Source of the DNA: Phialocephala subalpina | Lineage: Eukaryota; Ascomycota; Leotiomycetes; Helotiales; Mollisiaceae | Direction of reading: 5' to 3' | Assembly: GCA_900073065.1 (NCBI GenBank) | Contig: FJOG01000041.1 | Span: 14,983 to 78,982 of the forward strand | DNA length: 64,000 nt | In this document: piece after piece, positions 34,479 through 45,553 of the stretch | Numbering within the stretch: the first letter of the stretch is position 1 | How the letters are laid out: every line of letters starts with the position of its first letter | Program-made: the position numbers and the translations under genes | The notes under the pieces: model-generated | What the model saw: the letters and a program-made list of their open reading frames with translations, nothing else | Told to the model about the DNA's origin: nothing | Databases searched by the model: none

Positions 34479-35836
34479 ATGGCAGAGACGAAACTTATCA
34501 ACCCTCTCCATCCTTCTGTGGTGGATAGGATGGATCCTCAATTTGCAGAGATATATACCAAATATCAAGGTACTCATCTGTTCTCCCACTAAAAAACTCC
34601 TTGCTAACAGGATGACCAGCACCTCAAACCCGCGCAGACCAAGTCACCTACGAAGAATACAACTCCGACCGCTCAAAATACACCTTCTCCATCGCCGCCG
34701 GACCCAGCCCAGAAGTCGGCTTCATCAAAATCTATCAAGTCCCCGTCCCCGATCCAGACGGCGAGATCAAAGTCCAAGTCTTCCATCCAACCTCAGAAGC
34801 CATCAAGCAAGGCGGTCTCGCAACCTCAGACGGCAAACTACCAGCACACGTCGACTACCACGGCGGTGGCTTCGTCATAGGGGGTCTAAACAGCGATGAA
34901 AGCTGGTGTCGACAAGCATGCCAGACCCTCGGCTGCATCATCGTGAATGTTGATTATCGTCTCTCTCCCGAGTTTCCTCACCCTGTTCCCTTGACCGATT
35001 CGTGGGCAGCGTTGAAATGGGTATTCGCCAACGCTTCTTCCCTTGGGATTGATACTTCACGAGTTTCGATCGGCGGATTGAGTGCTGGAGGACAGATTTC
35101 CGCTGTGCTAGCACTGATGGCTAGAGATGAGCCTTCGATGCCGAAGTTGGTGTTGCAAATGCTCATTGTGCCAGCTGTGGATGCTAGATGGGTGCCGATT
35201 GAGGATGTGAGTCTAAAGGGATTAGAGGGAGTGCCGTATAAGAGTCTGGTGGAGAATGAGGATGCGCCTTGTTTGCCGTTGAATCGGTTGAGGTGGTTTT
35301 ATCGATTGTGGTTGGGTGTTGATCCTGGTTTGTCTTTCAATTTCTTCTTTCCTATCCTTTCTCAAGATGGATACCAGTGATAGAAGCTAACAACCGAATA
35401 GAGGAAAGAAAGAAAAAAGCAGAGCATTTCTACGCCTCCCCTATTTTGGCGAAGTCACATGCAAATTTAGCACCAGCTTCCATCCACGTCGCGGGAGTCG
35501 ATACCTTGACATCAGAGGGTATCGCGTATCATGAAGTCTTGACGAAGGCAGGAACACCGAGTACGTTAAAGGTTTATGAGGGTTGTGGACATCCGGTACG
35601 TCTCATTTCTATACTAAATTGCAAGCTGGGAGCATGTCTCAGGAGCCTGCATGGAAACGGATCGTTTTCGTTTGATGCTCCCAAGACAACTCCCAGCTCC
35701 TAAGGTCTGTCCCAAAAAGCCTCTTTCTTCAGTGCTGATAAGATGGTAGTTTGGACATTGGGATGGGGAGTTAGAGAAAGCGAAGGAGTTTGTGAGGGAT
35801 ACAATTGCGGCGTTGAAGAAGGCTTATACTGTATGA
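34479..35836 (+). CDS. Alpha/beta hydrolase, hormone-sensitive-lipase-like esterase
   Basis: Four exons (34479-34570, 34621-35327, 35402-35595, 35750-35836) sum to 359 aa. The oxyanion motif HGGG lies in DYHGGGFVIGG. VDYRLSPEFPHPVPL is the typical next strand. The nucleophile Ser is in IGGLSAGGQISA (GLSAG rather than the usual GDSAG). The acid Asp is in HVAGVDTLTSEG and the His is in YEGCGHPFGHW, which is completed by splicing across the last intron. There is no signal peptide, so it is probably an intracellular esterase or lactonase-like enzyme. Intron 3 (35596-35749) is 154 nt, far longer than the others here, and contains a strong inverted repeat. Confidence 0.92.
35624..35698. repeat. Inverted repeat (hairpin) inside an intron
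   Basis: The left arm 35624-35646 and right arm 35677-35698 are near-perfect reverse complements. A 9-bp outer stem (AGCTGGGAG/CTCCCAGCT) is followed by a 5-bp inner stem (TGTCT/AGACA) and another 5-bp stem (GGAGC/GCTCC). The loop is about 30 nt. It lies wholly within intron 3 of the esterase gene. It may be a tiny MITE-like insertion or an RNA structure. No target duplication was seen. Confidence 0.75.
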
Positions 35837-36252
35837 ACAAATCGAATATAGATCTCTCGCTCGCACTGACCTAAACTCAATTGTCATCGAACAAACTTTA
35901 TTACAACGTTCAAGGATCCATCGAAGAGTAAAAATGGGAAGTAAATCACGTGTAGTCAAGCAAGGGCAAAAAACAACAACCGATCCCCACGGCGCAACTC
36001 TCCGTAAACCTTCATTCCCACAACTTTCGGATGCCGGCTAACACGGCCAACGCATATCAATGGAGCAGTGGAGCAGTGGAGCTCCTCTTGCCCCGGAAGT
36101 ACCCGAGAATTCGGAAAGAAAAGAGGCGAGCAGCTCGTTTCGCTTTCCCGGAAAAGCTTCACGCCATCTCTTGCACATCATTGAGAAATTTGTGCAACCG
36201 CCTGAATATCATTGAACATTCAATTGTAGCAGCAGATCTGAGTTAAGCGAGG
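35837..36252. other. intergenic, about 0.4 kb
   Basis: Spacer between two plus-strand genes. A short TGGAGCAG direct repeat (about 36061-36081) is the only structure noticed. Confidence 0.4.
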
Positions 36253-37186
36253 ATGGCAAACATTCTAATGAAAGCAACGCGATTCATCAACGATGCCGGT
36301 ATTCCTCCCTCCACCTCCCACTCTTGCCTCCTTTTCACTCCTTTCACGTGATACATTCTGACAATCTTCACAGCTGGACTCGAGAAAACCCTTCGATTCC
36401 TCCAATCCCTTGTCCAAATCGTCGCAGCATACTCCCTCACCGCCTCTGCAGCAAAACCCTGGCTACAAGCTCGTAAGCAATTTGCGCTCGGTTGGCTTCC
36501 CCTGCCCCCTTTTCCTGTCTTTACCTCGCTTGGATAAAGGGGTTTTTGATGTCGGCAGATGCTGATGAAAAATACAGGGAGACGTTATCTCCGGATAATT
36601 AAATTCGTAGATGCATTCACATTCTCGTATCACGCTGTTGTCAACGGCGGAGTTACCTTGACCGGCTTGTTGGAGGCGGGGAAGTGGAGTTGTTTGGGGA
36701 TGTATCTTTTGTTAGAGGCTAGTACTATTGTGAGTCTCTCAAATTCCTCGCTTGGGAGGGAGATTGATGCAAGAGTAGCTTGATGCGATGGGTGTTTACA
36801 GGACGATATGGGCGGCGCCGTTGTTTGTTGAGGCGATGAAATTCTGGTTCTATTCGATAACTTGCAGTGTTTTGTTGTCATTGGTTCAGCTTTGGGAATT
36901 GTATAGCTCACCGAATCCAAAGTTCTCAAATGAAAAGGAGGAGAAGAAAGATGAGAACAATGAGAAAGCAGGTGGAGAGAAGGCCACAAAAGCAGAAGCA
37001 GAATTGGTGCAGAAGAGGCAGAAGATCATGAAGAAATTGGTTGTAGATAGCTGCGATATTTTCATTCCTGGTTCTGTGACTGGATGGTTGGCTGTCTCAT
37101 CTGCCAATGTGGGGGTGTTCAGTGTTGTGAGCACTGTGCTCGCTGGGACTGATATCTGGATGAGAGTCCAGAACCAAGCTTCGTAG
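36253..37186 (+). CDS. PEX11-family peroxisomal membrane protein
   Basis: Four exons (36253-36298, 36374-36472, 36578-36729, 36779-37186) give 234 aa in phase. The amphipathic N-terminal region with GLEKTLRFLQSLVQIVAAYS resembles the PEX11 element that binds and curves peroxisomal membrane. The stretch RRYLRIIKFVDAFTFSYHA follows. The hydrophobic segments VEAMKFWFYSITCSVLLSLV and the C-terminal part around SVTGWLAVSSANVGVFSVVS match PEX11 membrane spans, with a Lys/Glu-rich loop between them. Its role is peroxisome division and proliferation. The small size fits the Pex11C type. The family call rests on pattern rather than on one decisive motif. Confidence 0.82.
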
Positions 37187-37242
37187 ATTGTATGCGTATC
37201 CATAGACACAGATCATAGATTTTTGAGATCGTTCCTCCGGGC

Positions 37243-39272
37243 TCACTCCTCAGTATCATGACTCTTCTCCCACCAGAAGTCGCACTCGTTCTTGACCCAT
37301 TTGCTGCCGACCAGCTGTGCCGCCACACCAACCCCACTTCCTCCCGCTCTTTCGTCGTTGCCTTTGCCAAATGTCATCGCCTTCTCATTGTCTCTGTTGT
37401 ATGCTTCCCACTCTGGCCTATCCGCAAATCTTCCCTTGATGCTATTCGGATCTCCACTCGTGATGAAGCTCGTAACATAAGCATGATACTTCCCACTCAC
37501 CTCCCTCTGCGCTTCCGAGATACGCGTAACATCTTCGGGGAAAGACTCATAGTACATATTATCCCCATGATTTGCGCCACCCTTCACCGTCTTATTCAAC
37601 GCCCAGTGGAACACGAAAACAGGTGGTTGGTCTTCGACGAAAGAGGCGATGTGTGCTGTTTGGCGGACCGGGCAGACGTAGGCGTAATGGGCGTACGAGG
37701 CTTCGACTCGCTTGTACTGAGGTCCTATTCCTACCTCTTTCATGTTTCTCGTCTCCTTGTATTGGCTCTCCTCATTCATGAATGGGTCAGGATAGAGGGA
37801 GTTGATGGTACCGAGATCCTCAGGCGTATAGTGCGGGAGGAGCGTATGCCAGAAATCCGTGAATCCTTCTGAGGTAGAAAGATTGCTAGGAACGTAATAC
37901 GTCCCCTCATTCGTAGCATGACCTGTCATAATAGGGACTTTATTCCACTTCCCGCTCGCCCAGACATCAATCGGTCGTCCATGAATCAGCGCATGATCGA
38001 TGACTGGCTGGAATGCCCATCGTAAGCTAGGGTTGTACTGATCAAACACAGTGGCTGAAGCTTTGAAGATGGTATCCTCGGGCTTTGAGCGGAGGCATTC
38101 TGTGATAGAGGAGGAGGGGGCATCTGAGCAGCCGGCTTCAGAGACAAAGAGTGAGAATTGGTCTTCGTGGACAGCTGCATCGTAGGGATGGACGGCTCGG
38201 CTGGTTGGGGCTCCGGATTCGAGGATTGCTTTGTGGAAGAGGGGTTTGATGCCTTCCTTGTAATTGAGGATGTGATGGCCGATCTGGGGAGGAATTAGAT
38301 TCAACTTTGTGAAAGTAGCTAAAAGCTGGCTATTCAACCGCTATTGTTCGTGGGTTGCAAGGGATGGGTTGACGGAAAGTTACTTGCCGAGTGAGCACCT
38401 GCCGATAGTCCAAAGATGGTAACATCGTTCTTGTCTCCTCCAAAAGCCTCGATATTATCCCGAACCCATTGCAAGAGAAAGACTTGGTCGTGCAAACCTA
38501 AATTGACGATGTCTTCTTCAAAAGTAAGTGTGGACGGGAGGAAGCCCAGAGCGCCGATCCTGTGAGGGTTAGCCGATGCTCCACATGCACTTTGCTTTTG
38601 GTGGCTTACCGGTAGTTGAAGCTCACTCCAATAAACGGAGCTTCAGACCAAGCCACCATCGAAGCAGTATTGTGCATCTTGGCTAGACGGCATTAGCAAG
38701 AGCTGACTATTCCTTTGGATCAGGTGACTGAGATAGGACAGCCGTCCACTTACAGCTACCACGGTTGAAAGCACCGCCATGAATATAGACTGCAACTGGT
38801 ACTTTGACATTCTCGTCCACTGGTTTCTGTCTGAAAATGTTGACAGTCATACAGTCTTCAGTCATGTCTATCGCACTGGTCATAAGCAACTGCTTTCCAG
38901 GGCATCTGTTTGATCATCAGCAAGGGGTCCAAATCGGGAAGTGATGAAGCAGNAATACNTCGGTCCGTAGCCCTGGGCCTTGAAGGTAGTATTGGATTCC
39001 GGAAGAGGAAATGCTCGTCTGAATCGTCTCTCTCCTGTCGGGGACTGGGCATATGGCAAACCCATGAAAGCCTCAATCGGCTCAGGGAACTTATTATCCA
39101 GTAGAGTGCCAATCACGAAACCCTGGGAGAGCTTCACTCGGGGGATAGCCGAGGAGTCCGAGGGCCAGGACGGGAAGAACTGACTCGTGAGATCTTGCAG
39201 CCACGATGGCCAGAGGATTGCTAGCCCAACGATGGGAAGCGCGGTAAGAAATAACATTGAAAGGGAAGGCAT
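37243..39272 (-). CDS. Type-B carboxylesterase with N-terminal membrane anchor or signal
   Basis: Five exons (39272-38959, 38905-38754, 38682-38610, 38559-38388, 38283-37243) sum to 583 aa. The N-terminus MPSLSMLFLTALPIVGLAIL is a signal peptide or anchor. MTEDCMTVNIFRQK and YIHGGAFNRGS are family signatures. The nucleophile Ser lies in IFGLSAGAHS, the acid Glu in GHATNEGTYYV and the His in GANHGDNMYYESF. Intron 4 (38387-38284) is a GC-AG intron with the donor TCG|GCAAGT; a GT alternative breaks the frame. Two undetermined bases occur at 38953 (in intron 1) and 38959 (last base of exon 1). An A there on the coding strand would give the usual YGPKCPG motif. It lies tail to tail with the PEX11 gene, with only 56 bp between stop codons. 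Confidence 0.9.
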
Positions 39273-40595
39273 TGTGCCTGATACAAGTGAAATGTGATGA
39301 ATGTGCTGCGATTAGCAATTTTGATGCAATTCGGAGACCTTGATTTTGTGGTTGAAGGTCCCCGCAGTCCACTTTTGGACTCGCCTAAGAAGCACCGAGC
39401 CAGGGGGCGAGGACTGCTATAAACTTGCCCGTCGCGGAAAACCCGAGATACAGTAGCCCGCAAAATGGGTCTCTTGGGCTTTGCCCCCCACTGCAAACAT
39501 TCTCCACTGCAGTTTTGCTTATGTATCACCGAATGCCCTTACGTTTGTGAACTTCATTGCGGTTTTGAGATTTCTCAGAATAACGCTGGTATGCGAGGAA
39601 GTTTTCCTATCGGATCTCCAAGCACATGAAACTCTTGACCACGGATATTGACTGTTTCTATGGGGAACGTCAGGTATACCACGAATCAACAGGCTCTGCG
39701 CCTCCCGAAGCTATTGCCGGTTGGGCATTGCGACTATAGCATTCGCTTGATGCCGTCTGCTGAAAGAGTGCTGGAATGAGATGATCTCGCCCCCAAAGTG
39801 CGCAAGTGCGAACAGTATGGCGCCACGAAACAAGGTTGACAGGCGCTACTATTAGGGCTTCTGGCTCGGCAATAGAGGTGACATTAGTTCTTCCACAAGC
39901 GAGGAAAAGGGGTTCACCACGACGAACTTCTTCAACGACCTCAGATCATCACCAGAAGTAGATCTTATCCCGCAAAAGAGATTTGAGACAATGCACTCAA
40001 ATTAACTTTCCAAATGGGTCAATATGATCTATCTAAAAGCTGGAGAATGGCAATCTTGGAAAGTCAAAATCTTCGATGAGAAATTATCAGATTGCTGATC
40101 GCTTGGCGTTAGTCTCCACTTCCATCCCAGCAACCCAACTAGGGTTCGGCCGTTGGCGTCGTCTCACCATCCTCCATCCATGTGGTGGCCATGCGGCATG
40201 ATCCAGATGTCGCCATATGAGGGAAGGTCTCTTGTTCCATAGCCGATTTCGTGGCGTCTTCTTCAGAAAACTCCCGAGCGAGCCGATGCCAGGAACAGAA
40301 TTCTCAGGTCCAGACACTTCGAAATGTGGATTTACCTCCCCGTTCCTGGCTTCAAGCCAAGGGTCTCCTGCGTAAGCCCCAGGAGAAGAGACGCGATATC
40401 ACAGATCTACTAGACTACTACCGTCAGCGCTTGCTAGGGACGTAGCCGGCTGCGCGGAAAAGAACTGCCAGAGGAAAGTTTCTCCGCCACATGGTGCTTT
40501 CTCCATAAGATACACCATCTCTCCATGCCGAATATGAGCATCTCAATTCTCCGCCTTCGAGTCAGTCATCTGGAGTTTTGTTTTCGTTTGTCAAA
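39273..40595. other. intergenic, about 1.3 kb (divergent)
   Basis: Lies between the carboxylesterase (minus) and the Pth11-like receptor (plus). No gene is supported. Open frames up to 76 codons have no domain. Confidence 0.45.
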
Positions 40596-41958
40596 ATGCC
40601 AACGGTACCAGTTGCTGGTCGTGGACCTCAAGTCTTGGGAGTTGCGGGGTTGTTTCTTGCGTTGAGTACCTTTGCTATTGCCCTAAGGTGTTATACTCGT
40701 GCGGTGGTTGTCAAGAGCTTCGGGCTTGATGATTGGTCTGCGCTACTCGCTTGGGTATGAACTCTCCAAATTCGATGTCTGTGTGACAACAGCTGATAGT
40801 CATCCAGGTACTCTTCGTTTTCTTCTGTACCTTCGCCATCAGTGGTGTTCATCATGGCACTGGACAGCATGCGACGAACCTTCCACCCACAGAGATTCCC
40901 GTCGGTCTCAAGGTATGCCCTTTCCCCATCTGCACAATACCTGTACTGATAAACTTCAGTGGTGGTGGGCATGCGAACCCGTATATGTCCTCTCTAACAT
41001 GGCCCTCAAATTCAGCATCGGCGTTATGCTCATCCGCATCGCCGTAGCCCGAACCCACAAGATAATAATCTGGACCGTCGTGGTCGTTCTCGAAGTATAC
41101 GGCGCCTTCTACTTCTTCCTCTTTGTCCTGCAGTGTCGACCATCCGCCTACTTCTGGACACAATATACCGGAGGAAAAGGAACATGCATAGACCCCACCA
41201 TCACCGTTGACGCTACCTACGCATACTCCGCCATCTCCTGCTGGACTGATTGGACACTCGCCATCATCCCCATGTTCATCGTCTGGAACCTCCAAATGAA
41301 CATCAGAACCAAACTTGGTCTATCACTGATTCTCGCAATGGCAGCAGTGTACGTCTTCCCCTCTTCTGTCTTCCTCACTTTGCTAACACTTCTCTCCTAC
41401 AGTGCCTCAGTAGCAACAATCATTCGCATCCCATACGTCAAGGATCTTGCCAACCAGGCCGACTTTTTATACGCAACAACAGACGTAGCAATCTGGTCCA
41501 CAGCCGAAACCGGCATCGGTCTAGCAGCCTGCTCATTCGCCACCCTCCGACCCCTCTTCCGCTCCTTCTTCCTCCGCTCTAAACTTCTCGGCGGCTCCTC
41601 CACTCGCGGCAAATCATCTTCTAATCCCTGGCCTTCATCTGGTCGTCCTGGCTACATTCGATCCGAATCGCGAGGCCGGAATGAGAGTTTCGGTCTCAGA
41701 TCGGATATTGGGAAGAATCAGGGTGTGACGACTGTGATTGAGGGTGATGCTGATGGGGATTTGGAGAGAGGGGATAGAGAGGGAGAGAAATTGCCGATTC
41801 AAGGGAGAGAGGGGAAGCAGAGTTTTGGGAGGGAGGAAGGGGGTGTGGGAAAGAGTGCTTGGAATACGAGTCAGAGAGGGTTGACGGATTTGAGCAGTGA
41901 TGAAGAGTTGGCGTGGGGGATTAGGAAGACGACTGTGCAGACTCAGGTTGCTCACTGA
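40596..41958 (+). CDS. Pth11-like rhodopsin-domain membrane protein
   Basis: Four exons (40596-40754, 40808-40912, 40960-41348, 41403-41958) give 402 aa. The conserved opening LRCYTRAVVVKSFGLDDWSA, the GVHHGTGQHA loop, WWWACEPVYVLSNMALKFSI and the later WTDWTLAIIPMFIVWNLQM are typical of the fungal rhodopsin/Pth11-like family. Seven hydrophobic segments can be counted. The C-terminal 130 residues are cytosolic, rich in Ser, Gly and charged residues, and low in complexity. There is no CFEM domain. Pth11-like receptors sense surfaces or metabolites in plant-associated fungi; many other members are of unknown role. Introns are 46-54 nt. Confidence 0.9.
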
Positions 41959-42260
41959 TACGGTTTGGCTTGGGAGGTCTATTTATTTACTTATACCACA
42001 TTGAAACAATTGTCGCGACTGGCGCTTGGGAGTTGGAGAAAAAGAAACCCCCTTTGTAGCAACATAGCTCCTCTATATAATAAACAATGTAAAAGATGCA
42101 AACCATTAAAGAGGCTCATCGAAGGACACTCATGAATTCAAATCCTGTTTTACTTAGATTTCGATAGGATGCTGCAAGGTCTGGGGCGCTTTTCTGTGGA
42201 CTTAAGCAATCCCGCACATATTCCTCGCCCCATCTGCAAGCACTTCTACAAACCTCTTTA
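41959..42260. other. intergenic, about 0.3 kb (convergent)
   Basis: Short convergent 3' region between the Pth11-like gene and the membrane-protein remnant. Nothing further was seen. Confidence 0.4.
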
Positions 42261-44536
42261 TTAGGAAACATCTGGCATAAAACGTGTCCAAGAAGTTACA
42301 TAGAGGTCTCGTGGTACCGACCTGAGCGATGTAAAAGCAATGATGAGGAGCGCAACTCTAGCGATAGAATAGACGATGCCCGCGAATATTGTAAGAGAGC
42401 GGGACATTAAGTCGTAGTGTTTCTTAAAAGCTTCCAGGTCTCGGTGATGTGGAAGGATGGTACTTTCCCTGTCGAGAAGATATTCCACCATGCTACCCGC
42501 CGGAATATCGTGCCCCTCGGCGCTGAGCTTGTCGCTCACAAACTTTTCGTATTTGAGCCACAGGTTTGCAACATGCGGAGACTGGTGAAGCCCATAGATT
42601 GAATTGGACGGATGTAATCTGTATTCCCAGCTTTGCCGCACGAAATTCAAGGCCTTTGCCATGTCATATTCCTGCCCTGCTACTAGACTTCTCCAGTTCT
42701 TGCGTACGTCTTCGAGCCAAGAATTCATCGAGTCCCAGTTCTCTCTGTCCCATTTGTATATCCTGCAAGCTTTCTCGCCACTTGCGATATCCATATCAAG
42801 CTGGAGTAGCTCATGCGGCTTGAGACCTCTCCGAATCCCTTTCGAGAATTGTGGTGGCCACCTGCAAATTTCAGGGGCTTGGCTCGCGATGAGAAAATCC
42901 TCGAAGAGGTTTCGTGTAGGAGAATGCTTAGTCAAAGAGGACCACCAGCTGGGAGGGTACTTGTCTAATTGATGTAGTTGCTGCAGCAGGAATCTCCTGT
43001 ACCTCCCTTTTCGGATGCCAATCAGCCACATTATAGCAAGGTTTCCGAATAAAGCAACGCAGGGAAGTGTCGCAGAGGAGATACTGGCGATCCGCCATAA
43101 AAGCACTTCAGTTCTGGATGGAAATTCGAATGACCACGCTATGCAGTGCAGGCCACCAAATACCATAGTCGATACTGCTGTCAAAGACGAGATGAGAGGT
43201 ATAGTCCCCATAATTCGTAAAGCATCGTTGGGAATACGCGTTTGGTAACCATCTGGCCTCCGAGAAGGTGTGAACAGGAAATTGATAAAAGATGTTGTTT
43301 CGCGCCGTTTCGGAAAACCACCATACGCCCGTGAGGAAGCGGGAAATCCGGACCTGGGAACGCACAGCATAATCGGAACATCGATATCTTTTGGTTTCCA
43401 TAGATTTGCTACATATGTGGCGATTGCCAATATCGAGAATGCCAATGCAGCCACTTCAATCTGGCTCACAGCAAGCCCACTGACAGCCCGAGCAACAATG
43501 GAGAGTACCAGCCATGAGATCTGCGAGACGGCTAGAAACTTGACCTACACATCAGCTTTGCTCTTATCCTCAATGTCTTGGCTTGAAGGGAAGAGGTTGA
43601 AGTTGCTCTTGGATCCTCGACAGCGCTTCAACATGGACGATGCCGTGATGGTTAAGCACATACGATGGCCGAAGGCCTCATCGAAACCACCCATGTTTCG
43701 CGAAATAAGTATGCATCAATGTCCATGGGATCCTGGACTTGCTCCACAAGACGCCCGATGGAGTCCGTTGCGAATCTTCGTGCTTCTCTCCTCCTTGTTG
43801 AAATGGGACGAACATCGAATTGGGGCTTTTCGACGCAATATTATCCCTTTCATTAACTGATTCGTGCACATGACCACTGCTTGCTACCTGTGTGCCTTCA
43901 GTCTCCATTTTCTCAACCACCAGAAGAAGTTCAGGTTCATTAGGAACACACTGTGTTGATTGCACCTCGGCACCTGAGATTACGCCAACGTGGTCTTCAT
44001 GGCCTTCGTGATCGTCGGCTTTATCGTGCTCGTCGTCCGAACTTGCCTGATGAGGTTCGAATTCGTGGGTCCTTGCGACGGTTACATTCTCAGCCCTCGT
44101 CGAGTGACCGAAAAGGTGGAAAATATTGTACAGACGCTGACAACCCCATCCGAACTCAACTTTCCAGCTGAGGTCACTCTCACACTTCTTCATCTCATAC
44201 AGATCATCGACAGCATCTTTGAGCTCACATACCGCCTTGCTAAAAATGAACTCGGGAAATATGATCGTGATCAACATCCACTTGAGCTTTCGTACCCACT
44301 TCGTCCATGGGCTATCGCCCAGTCGTGCAGGAACATTGGGATGTAAGATGGACCATGTACATGTGATAATAGTTGCCACACAACTCCATACCAGCATCAA
44401 TGTCCCACGTTGTGTAGGGCCAGGCTGCCATCCAATTTTGTCTGAAGAAGGGCTGTGAGGCTGAGGTTGAATTCTGTGCATTGGCGACAACGACACGCAA
44501 CGCAGCAAAGAGCAATAAACGCGGTAATTGAGACAT
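42261..44536 (-). pseudogene. Fungal multi-pass membrane protein (D-K-S-K-x-D family), decayed
   Basis: The remnant shows the family layout. A signal-like start is MSQLPRLLLFAALRVVVANA. Next come GWQPGPTQRGTLMLVWSCVA and RKLKWMLITIIFPEF, then the MGGF region, DIEDKSKAD, VKFLAVSQISWLVLSIVARA and several hydrophobic segments to the C-terminus. Three interruptions exist. The frame of the signal start differs from that of the GWQPGP block (near 44450; a weak 55-nt intron is an alternative). A one-base shift at about 43695 separates MHTYFAK from the MGGF frame. A TAG at 43545-43547 lies between SKADV and VKFLAV. The last 402 codons from 43469 remain open, so a truncated product is possible. The function of the family is not known to me. 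A His/Asp/Glu-rich linker lies in the middle. Confidence 0.7.
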
Positions 44537-45553
44537 ATCAATATTTGATGATAAAAGTCATGAGTTTAAGCAATGTTCGGTGACGAGTGACCGATAAAGA
44601 TGTGTTGTGAGAAAGAAATCTAGCTGAACAAAAACTGATTCAGATGGGGCGATTGTCAGCTAGGCCGGAAATAGAGGGGCGTTTTGCACAGCCGGCATAA
44701 CTCGTTAAGCATGCCAGTGGGAGAGGGCCACTCGATAGCATGATGGCAAACGCAAGGCTACAAAACCAATCGCGATCTTTGTTTAAATCATTGCTTCTAA
44801 ACGCATTACTAGCTATATTATTCTAAAAAAGATCGAAATATATGCCAAGAACGTGTAAATCAAGACAGGGAGACGCAAACGGGTTCTTCGAGCAGTCACA
44901 GCAATTAAACATGTGCCTTGGAATCTGGGGCTTCGAGGTCTTCATTGTCGCGCATGGTAGGCAGTAGAACACAGAAGCTGACTGGCATAGAGCTCTGCTT
45001 GCCATACCACTTAGCGATTTCTGCTAGAGACCAGGAAACACTGGGTCTTCTAGACGTTCACCGCAGGACATTTTAGCAGGACGAACTCACGAAAGGACAG
45101 GTACCCTATCAAAAATGGAAGACAACATGACAACAAACTCTCATGATATCCAAAGAGTGACAGAAGGCTTCACTCACAATGCCACCTGGCACGTCTCACT
45201 TCACGAACATTTGCTTCGCGCTGTCAGGCAACAAAATACAGACCACGAACCCACAACCAACCCCAAGTAACTCTGCAGTCTCAAATCACAGCCCACAGCA
45301 CAGCACAGCACAGCACAGCAAAGCAAGAAGCTCAAAGTCCATCATTTACTATGCACAAGCATACCCAAGTGGATCATTAAGCCGTCATATCCACCACTTA
45401 GCAAAACTCCAACAGCCATGAAATGCCATGCCCATCGCACCAGCCATGAGAAAACACAATCCTATCCAAGCCAGTTCAAGCAAGGACTCCGTCCCTCAAA
45501 CAAGCAGAACAAATAAGCAAGTCGTGAACACAACATCTACATCTATCCCCTTT
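44537..45553. other. intergenic, about 1 kb
   Basis: Contains the 3' flank of CDC45 and the region upstream of the membrane-protein remnant. A pentamer repeat lies at 45295-45319. No gene is supported. Confidence 0.45.
45295..45319. repeat. (ACAGC)5 microsatellite
   Basis: Five perfect copies of ACAGC, followed by a variant AAAGC. It is located downstream of CDC45. Confidence 0.9.

Noticed and set aside
37258..37872. 204-codon open frame on the plus strand
   Set aside because: It is a shadow of the last exon of the carboxylesterase on the minus strand.
43469..43548. Treating the 402-codon tail (from 43469) as a complete gene
   Set aside because: Family-like sequence continues upstream through the TAG in the same frame, so the tail is part of a broken gene.
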